Of a stretch of 64,000 nucleotides of DNA, positions 57,115 to 64,000 are shown in pieces. The DNA lies in the NCBI RefSeq assembly GCF_030272615.1, contig NC_081415.1, forward strand, positions 507,921,373-507,985,372. The letters run 5' to 3'. Below the pieces are notes generated by a model, which ran no database searches, was not told the DNA's origin, and saw nothing but the letters and a program-made list of their open reading frames with translations. Made by a program: the position numbers and the translations under genes. Each line of letters begins with the position of its first letter. The stretch's first letter is position 1. Source of the DNA: Cryptomeria japonica. Lineage: Eukaryota > Streptophyta > Pinopsida > Cupressales > Cupressaceae.

Positions 57115-58520
57115 AATATCCAGAATATATTAACTGTGACCCTTCTTGTGTCTTCACTTTGGATGTTTTTTCTACCAATGATTCCTTAGCTGAATTCTTG
57201 GGAGCTTATGACAACCTTCCTCGTTATCACCATAACCGCAGTTTTCCATATTGTCTAAATGCAGAAGCTTACTTTGGGAAAGAAAAAAATAATGATGAGA
57301 TAGTTAAATAATTTCCTCAATTAAAAGATGCTCCTCAACAAAGTAATATCCTAATAAATGACACCACTGATATCAATATGGATCCTTGTGTTGAAGATAA
57401 AATCATCAAGATAGGGAAATGTCTTGACGAAGAAGAGAAAAAATAGTATGCCGAGTTGTAACATGAATTCCCTGAGATCTTTGCTTGGATATATTATAAC
57501 ATGCTTGGTGTAGATCCTAAGATTGTCACTCATTAATTGTCCTAATTCCTGATGCTAAACCTATGAAGAAAAAGATTCAAAAGATTCACCCTAAAGTGGC
57601 ATTACTTGTTAAAGCTAAGATTGAAAAACTATTGGATGCTGGATTCCTTTGTCCTATCGACTATTCCCTATGGATTTAAAACATTGTGGTTATGGCTAAG
57701 GCTGAAAATAAGATTAGGATGTGTACAAATTTTCATGATTTAAACAAGGCCTCTTTAAAGGATGACTTCCTCTCCCAAATATCTACATGATAGTGGATTC
57801 GGTAGCAGGGCATGCTTTATTATCCTTTATGGATGGTTTCTCAAGATATAATCAAATCTTCATTAATCCCCAAGATCAATATAAAACTGCTTTCACCACC
57901 CCTTGGGGTATGTTTTGTTGGATTGTGATGCCTTTTGGATTGAAAGACGCAGGCACAACCTATCAGCGTGCTATGACTCTCATCTTCCATGACTATATGC
58001 ATAAGACTTTAGAAGATTATGTTGATGACATCTTAGCTAAATCCGTTCTTTGTACAGATCATGTTAAGATCCTTCATCAAATCTTTGAGATAATTTGTAA
58101 GTATAACATGCGCTTGAATCCCTGAAGATGTGATTTTGGTGTGGATAGTGGAAAAATATTAGGATTCATAGTTTTACATTGTGGTGTTGAGGTGGATACG
58201 AAGAAGATAGATGCTATTGTCATCATTCCACCTCCTAAAAATGTTTCGTAACTACAAAGTTTAAAAGGAAAGATCCAAGCTATTTGTAGGTCCGTCTCTC
58301 AACTTGCGGATCTTACCTTTCCCTTCACACAATTGCTTGAAAAGAATATCACTTTCCAATGGAATGAGGATTGTCGCCAAGCATTTGAATATACCTTTCT
58401 CTTGTACATCACTGCTTCCACTCAAGCTCTTGCAGCCTTATTGGCACAATGTGATAAGGATGGTAGAGAATGTCCGGTTTATTACATAAGTCGCACTCTA
58501 CTCGATTACAAAGTCTGATA
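57115..58520 (+). pseudogene. Gy2 reverse transcriptase
   Basis: The linker and fingers are in shifted frames (shifts near 57105, 57535 and 57770). From 57787 the palm is open: LLSFMDGFSRYNQIFINPQD, WIVMPFGLKDAGTTYQRAM and YVDD at 58018-58029. Then FPFTQLLEKNITFQWNEDC and the RNase H start VYYISRTLLDYKV. Catalytic residues kept. Stops at 58123 and 58249. Confidence 0.92.
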
Positions 58521-59218
58521 ATCTGCAATAGAAAGATAGTGCCTTGCTTTAGTCTTTGAAACCCAAAAGCTAAGACATTATCTCTTGAATGTTGAGATCC
58601 ATGTTATCATTAAATTTGATCCTCTTAAAAATCTTTTCTCCAAAACTGACCTTTTTGGACGCTTAGCTAAGTGGGTTATGATGTTGACCAAGTTTGACCT
58701 TAAATTTGTCTCACAAACAGCAATAAAGGGTCAAGCGCTGACTGATCACTTAGTTGATGCTCCTTCACCCTTCTCCCTACCTAATCTAGAGTCCTTTCCC
58801 AATGAATACATTTTTTTCATTGAGGTTGATGAGACTTGGGAACTGTACTTTGATGGCTCTAAGTGTCGTACAGGATCGGGGGCAGGGGTGGTCTTAATCT
58901 CTCCTAAAAAGAAGCCTATTCCTCTATCATATCGTCTCAATTTATTATGTACCAACAACATTGATGAATATGAAGCTCTTATAGATGGAATTAAAGAAGC
59001 CTTGGCGTTGAATGTGAAACATCTACATATTTATGGAGATTCTCAATCAATCATAAGACAAGTGACATGAGTTTATCAAGCTAAGCAAGACAAATTATCA
59101 CAATATAAAGATCTAGCTTTATCCTTGTTGCAAAAATTTGATTCTTATACCATGGAGCCTATTCCTCGAAAAGATAATTGGCATACTAATGCGATGGCAT
59201 GTGTTGTCTCTCGTGTCT
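58521..59218 (+). pseudogene. Gy2 RNase H end and second RNase H
   Basis: After tandem stops near 58516 the frame gives CLALVFETQKLRHYLL, LAKWVMMLTKFDLKFVSQ and GQALTDHLVDAP, the end of the first domain. The archaeal-type RNase H follows with LYFDGSKCRTGSGAGV, DEYEALIDGIKEAL and HIYGDSQSIIRQV, then a TGA near 59068 and IPRKDNWHTNAMA. Dual RNase H places Gy2 with Gy1 in the Tat-like group. Confidence 0.9.
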
Positions 59219-59720
59219 CTAGAGGACCTCGTGGTAGATCTTCAATTCACTATTCACAACCTCACTACCCCAGCTATTGTTGATAATTCTAGTGATGTGA
59301 CATATTATTGCATTATATATTCTGATGAATGGTACTCACATATTGTGAGATATTTGAGTGATGGTACCTTTCTTGATTCTGCGAATAAGAATACTAGGGC
59401 TAGGATTCACAGATTGGCTTCTAGATATGTTAGCACATATTTTTACAAAATATTTTTGTGCTATATATGGATTCTTTTGCGTATAGTTTCATCATAGGAG
59501 CATTTATTGTTGGATTGTATGTGCAGGTGATATGTTGCAGTGTCTTCATGAGAAGGCATCACTTGGGCATATTACAGGGAAGTGTTGAGTATGATGGCAT
59601 TCTGGCAATCCTCATCTTCAAAATTAGTTTCATTACAGAAGCATTTTTTGGAAGGCCAACATAGAGCAGGTTTGAGAGCATGTTCAGAGATGTAAATGGT
59701 GTGGGATAAATCTTTTAGTA
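59219..59720 (+). pseudogene. Gy2 integrase relic
   Basis: 59219-59430 still reads like the segment between RNase H and integrase (SDGTFLDSANKNTRARIHRL). After a break, 59524-59708 resembles a zinc-binding domain read through stops (MLQCLHEKASLGHI, FWKANIEQV, EHVQRCKWC). No catalytic core follows, so integrase was lost by deletion. Confidence 0.6.
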
Positions 59721-61071
59721 TGGTTATTAAAAGTTGCATCCATGGAGAGGGGCTTCTTTTGTTAAAAATGCAAAAAATTTGCTTATCGGCATAAGTTACC
59801 CCGATGAGATCACACAAGGAGAAAGGAGTATGTTGATCAGAGTAACTCATGCTGACAGTGTTTCCTAAAGCGTGAATGACGGGAAAAGGTGCAACTAAGT
59901 GGAAATCCATCGGGGCGAGTTACGACGATGATATGATAGGAATTCGAAGTCATTAGAGTAACATACACTATCGACAATGAGAAAAAAATGTTATCTCGAT
60001 ACCCGATGAGGTTATCGGTGGAGCTCTTGCCGACAACTGATGGGGCGATGTATTCATAGTGATGACATTGGTTTGTCGGGAGGTCCTAATTTATGTTACC
60101 CCGATACCCGATGCACTAAATGGAGAAGGTGACTTTATCAGAGAGACTCTCTCCAATAAAGTGGTACCAAGCAAGAAAGGGAGTAAGACTCGTTGGGATA
60201 ACATACATTATCGGGGAGATGCGTTTTGGGTTATCCTGATGCCCGATAAGGAAGATGAGCTTGTCACAAACAAAGTGACTACATCAGGAAAACCTACGCC
60301 GATAGACTAAAGCAACTCGATAAGGAGAGTAAGGTGCAAGAAGACTCATCGGGATAGCTTATACTACCGGAGAAATTTTTTTAGAGTTGTGTCGATGCCC
60401 GATGGGCAGAATGCCACTGAGGGCAGATCTATTGGGGAGACTAGAACTATCGGAAGCAAGGAAAATATGCTACACTGATGCTTGATGAAGCAATCGGTGA
60501 AAGTTACGCTGATCAAAAAGAAAGTTAGATGTCATGGGACCATCAGATGAAGTATTAAGTGACTTCATTTCAAAAGCCAATGGAGAGACAAGAGGAATAA
60601 ACAGAAGGAGGTTTCATCGAAGAGACATACCCTGATGTGACATAAAGAAAAGCTGACTAATAGAAAAGAAAGGTGGATCCATCGGGATAAGTCAAGCCTT
60701 GAGGAAAAAAGTGAAATGGTCGGGGAAAGATTCGATGGATTGATCGGAGTGACCTATACCGATCAGAAAGACAAAAAGGTCATTGAAGGAATGCAAAATA
60801 CGGGTGGCACCAAGTAATTGAATTATCGGGTAGGGTTATGCTGATTAGCCATTAGAATGTTTGATACGACAGCCATTATTTAATGCTCGCGATCAGGTGG
60901 GTTAGATCTGCACAAGCAAATCTGATGAGATTTTATCGTTACACTCTAGTCGTTGCATATCCAGCATAAAGAAAGAGTTTTCGTGCCAGAATAATTCACA
61001 GTGTTTTCAGCCATCAACATTGAAGTTGCAGACAAGAAGCGCGGGTAATTTGAAAGTTCAAGCATTTAAAC
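59721..61071. repeat. Degenerate ATCGGG / CCCGAT word array
   Basis: Loose units recur every 100-150 bp, such as ataacatacattatcgggga followed by ttatcctgatgcccgat. Examples lie at about 59790, 59957-60022, 60092-60117, 60197-60250, 60353-60408, 60449-60499 and 60825. Open frames (60059-60310) fall inside the array and have no domain. It occupies the place before the additional gene, as the cgcgtctgtg array does in Gy1. Confidence 0.7.
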
Positions 61072-63447
61072 ATGGAGGCTTTTGGTTCACAAGGGAAAAG
61101 GAAAGACATAGAGATTTCAGACACACAATCTGCTAAATAAAAAAGGATGAAGTCTATAGAGGGTGTGCAAAAGAGAAAACTGAACCAGGACATGATTGAC
61201 CAAATGGAGTCATCTGGTGCTAAGTCAAGGAGGTCTAAAGCTTATTTTCCGCCCAAGGATCAATTGGAGGACAAGTAAAAAGGGGTTGGAGATATCTGGA
61301 CAACCATAATGGGCCACGAATTGTTTCTATATCACTACCTAAGGTGAAACAAGGAGATGTCATTGTCGAACCTTTGGACGACAAATTTGGGCAGACTGGT
61401 GGTCCCAAATATTTTTCTAAATCTTAGATTATTGGAATTGCTAACCAGGAAGTACAAAAAAGAAAAAAGATGCATCCAATTTCCCAATGGGGATCCATTC
61501 ATCTGGATATCTATCAGGGTTATTCAAGAGGTTTTTGGCATATCTTATGAGCCCTACATGCCCCTATCCTTTACAGACCTAGAAGGAGAGTATACCCAAA
61601 TGGACATCACTCACACAGTGTGGAAATTAACAACTCACAAAAAGGAGAAGGGACGACTCATAGAGCAAGATGGTCCTCCTTTCAAAATTACTCTATTCAG
61701 ACAATACTTGCAGTACACATATTGGGCATGTGGTCAGGTCTACGGGGAAGAGGTTTTTGATGTTACAAGAATAGGCCCATTGGTGTTGGCTGCAGACATT
61801 CAAATGCATGAGCCAAGGCCATTTGATTATGCAAATTACTTGGCAGAGAAGTTGCATGAAGGATTTTTGAGTTTGCAAATAGAGCCTAACCCTACTTTCA
61901 AATTTTACTCATTGCTAATGCATATGGTTTTGTTTCATGGTAAGATGCAAGGTTTGTGGCTAGGAGAATTAAAGGTGACTTCCAGGAACAAAGAGGGATA
62001 GAACCAACCAATTCAACTATGGGTATCCCTATGGGACTCAAGGTTCGACAAATCACACTATGTGTTGTTTTAAGAATATTTTGTCAAGCCCTTGTATAGA
62101 TTGTTTGGAGTGGAATGTGATGGGTCTATCTCACCATAGATTAAGAGATTCTTGAGACCCCGTGCTTTTGGAGACACTAGGGTCAACCACAATTGGGGTG
62201 ACTGGTTTGTATGTCAAAATTTCACCTTTTTCAGGGTTTATGGTTTTGAGGGTGTTCCATAGATGTTGCCTATATTAGTTCTTGACAGGATTTCCTATTT
62301 AGAGATTGTTAGGCAAATTAGTATGTCAAATGCAAAACATTTGGGTGGCGCACACAAGCAGGTATTTATGCCTGGCACTTTGCATTTTGGAGACTTCACC
62401 ATTGTATCTACCAAGGCTTATGAGATGATAGAAAAGAAGCTGGTAGAAGAGTACAATTTGTATGGACACCAGGCTCGGAAAAATTATGATCCAGAGGGAT
62501 ATATCCACCACTATAGGAAGAGCCAAAACCTAGGAGAATATTTGCATATACCCATGGAGGCTGAAGATTTATTTAGAAACAAGGAATGGGATGAGGTTGT
62601 TGCACTTTTAGAAGAATTGAACCAAAAATTGGAAGATCGGAAGTAGAGGCTTCAGGAACTAAAAGAAGAAGGAAATTGTGAGAGTGGGTCTGATGAGAAC
62701 ATAGCTGTATCAACCCTTCGTGCACCTGAATTAGAAGAAGTGGCAGAGAGCCAGGAGCAAGACATGGTGAGAATAAATGCCAACACAGATGTGAGAATGG
62801 AAGAGCATGCAACTTTCATTGCAGATGAAGTTTTTGTACAGTCCAAAGAGTTTAAGTCATTCTTGTACCCTTACAAAGGGAAAAAGTTGAGGGAAAGTAT
62901 CCCAAATGTTACCCCAGAAAATGAAGCAGGGATGCTTAAAAAACTGAAATAAGACATTGATGTAGAAGTGGCCACAATGACACCACAAAGAGGGAGACAA
63001 ATTCTAAGTGAGGCAGGCATCATTTTGTTCCCAGGATGGGACTTAAGTGCTTCTTTCATTTTTGACAGCATGTTGCATTCTAATAGAAAGGATGTAAAGC
63101 TAGACATTTAGGGTGTTAATGACATTTTTATTGGATCGAGATATGATCCAAATGAAGAGGAAATGTTGCTTTGGGCCCTATACCCTCCAAATAAAAGACC
63201 CAAGATCATCGATGTAGATAAGGCATTTGGGCACATGATGAGGCTGAAAGTGGGAGAAGTTAATCCAATTGTCACCGCAGATTTAGGGATTGACATTGCA
63301 AAACTGAATAAGGCCCAAATGCAGTGGGTGTTAAAAGAGGGTCAAAAATATAAGAATTTATATGAAGACCTGTTGAGAAGTCATGGTCATGAAGTACCAC
63401 ATATAACTAATACTGTTGTGTGTTATCTTGTCATTCATCCCTCATAA
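61072..63447 (+). pseudogene. Gy2 additional gene, unknown family (792 codons)
   Basis: One frame from ATG 61072 to TAA 63445-63447, with ten internal stops (61138, 61276, 61345, 61999, 62071, 62137, 62260, 62644, 62950, 63109) and no frameshift. A basic N-terminus precedes a folded-looking domain (GDPFIWISIRVIQEVFGISY, FKITLFRQYLQYTYWACGQV, FKFYSLLMHMVLFHGKMQGL). A region with NWGDWFVCQNFTFFRVYGFE follows, then an acidic coiled-coil stretch (EEVVALLEELNQKLEDRK-like, 62590-62760) and a C-terminal domain (LLWALYPPNKRPKIIDVDKA, LNKAQMQWVLKEGQKYKNLY). The position between pol and 3' LTR matches the additional-ORF slot of Tat elements. I do not recognise the family. The FPNGDPF...VFGI part recalls N-terminal domains of other transposon-borne plant ORFs, but that is only an impression. 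Confidence 0.75.
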
Positions 63448-64000
63448 CAAGAGTGAGTTGCCTTGCAAAATTTTTAGTTGAGTCCTTGTCTTGTTTAAAA
63501 TTAATTGGTTCCATCCCTAATCCGCTTGTAAATCGTTTCTAGATCCTTAGCATTAAGTTTCAATGGTCTGTTGAACCTCATGAACCCCTTGAACCATTTT
63601 GAACAAAGTTCATAGTGTTCATTTAGGTTCTGTAGGTTCTAAGTGGTGTCTAAGAGATTTTTAGACTAACGCTCACCCAAGTTTTTTGCAGCAATTCTAC
63701 TTCACGGTCGTGGGTGATGTTTCATATCCTCTTTCTCCAGGCTGTGAACCATTTGAACTTAGTTCAAATAGTTCAGGGATGTTCAACATGTTCAATGAAG
63801 TTCAAAGCTTCAACGCACAACCAAAATGGAGAGGCAAAGCAATCAGTGGACAAATTTGGTCAACCAACAAAAGTTTGGAAGAGGAATATTGATTCACCAT
63901 TTACTTAGGCAGCAATTGATTATTTTTCCTAGAGGATTGTGAAAGAGTTAGCACGAAGAATGTTTATAAATTTCAATGCATCCTGTAAATACCAATTTTC
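63448..64000 (+). other. Spacer after the additional gene, GTTCAA-rich
   Basis: No gene. 63560-63815 is crowded with gaac/gttc words (ttgaacctcatgaacccctt, ccattttgaacaaagttc, catttgaacttagttcaaat), many palindromic. Open frames at 63686-63908 overlap this array and are not supported. Confidence 0.6.

Larger units (their letters stand above)
46084..64000 (+). mobile_element. Gy2: second Tat-like Ty3/gypsy element, gag-less, with sense additional gene (runs off window)
   Basis: The 5' LTR is 46084-47112 plus 54252-54872, split by CoB. It is followed by protease, G-patch, RT, RNase H, a second RNase H and an integrase relic on the plus strand, then a repeat-rich spacer and a 792-codon additional gene. 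The 3' LTR is not reached. LTR start (TGTAGTGTCAG) and AT-rich U3 resemble Gy1, and the protein order matches it. Frame-shifts and stops show it is older than Gy1. Confidence 0.7.

Noticed and set aside
60059-60310. 83-residue open frame in the Gy2 spacer
   Set aside because: Built from the ATCGGG/CCCGAT repeat array; no continuation on either side.

Overview
The window is plant nuclear DNA made almost entirely of LTR retrotransposons and their debris. Evidence: Ty1/copia and Ty3/gypsy domain sets, several primer-binding sites of the plant initiator-Met type, dual RNase H gypsy polyproteins, a plant mobile domain (PMD) gene and AT-rich microsatellites. I found no host single-copy gene, rRNA, tRNA gene, CRISPR array or bacterial feature. 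Low gene density, many solo LTRs and old nested insertions fit a large-genome land plant, perhaps a gymnosperm, but the sequence does not decide the species.

Layout. (1) 1-15219: a giant Tat-like Ty3/gypsy element (Gy1) on the minus strand. Its 5' LTR is 14312-15219 and its 3' LTR is cut by the window start (1-133). The gag-protease-(G-patch)-RT-RNaseH-second RNaseH-integrase polyprotein lies in one reading frame from 12194 down to 5022, broken only by stop codons. An antisense additional gene, a decayed PMD protein with a likely 812-bp intron, sits between integrase and the 3' LTR. (2) 15220-24187: intergenic debris with two solo LTRs that have perfect 5-bp target duplications (16298-17704 and 20308-21983), a ~890-bp inverted repeat and a compound AT/GC/GT microsatellite. 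(3) 24188-30824: full-length but dead copia element CoA, minus strand. (4) 31895-38099: pol-less gypsy element TrC (gag plus protease only), with a solo LTR (35034-37438) nested in its 5' LTR. (5) 38740-40257: a decayed, acidic protein gene of unknown family. (6) 40517 to the end: a nested stack. A plus-strand copia relic (CoD) carries solo LTR S4 between 179-bp direct repeats. Its 3' LTR appears to be interrupted at 46084 by a second Tat-like gypsy (Gy2, plus strand). The 5' LTR of Gy2 is in turn interrupted by copia CoB (47113-54246). Gy2 lacks a recognisable gag, has protease-G-patch-RT-RNaseH-second RNaseH and an integrase relic, and is followed by a 792-codon sense gene of unknown family (61072-63447).

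Nothing here looks able to move by itself. Most interesting are the additional genes of the two gypsy elements (antisense PMD in Gy1, unknown sense gene in Gy2), the element-specific short-word repeat arrays beside them, the gag-less and pol-less derivatives, and the solo LTR flanked by a 179-bp instead of a 5-bp duplication. All coordinates and motif calls were read by eye from the sequence and the translated frames; family names rest on recognised motifs, not on database searches.
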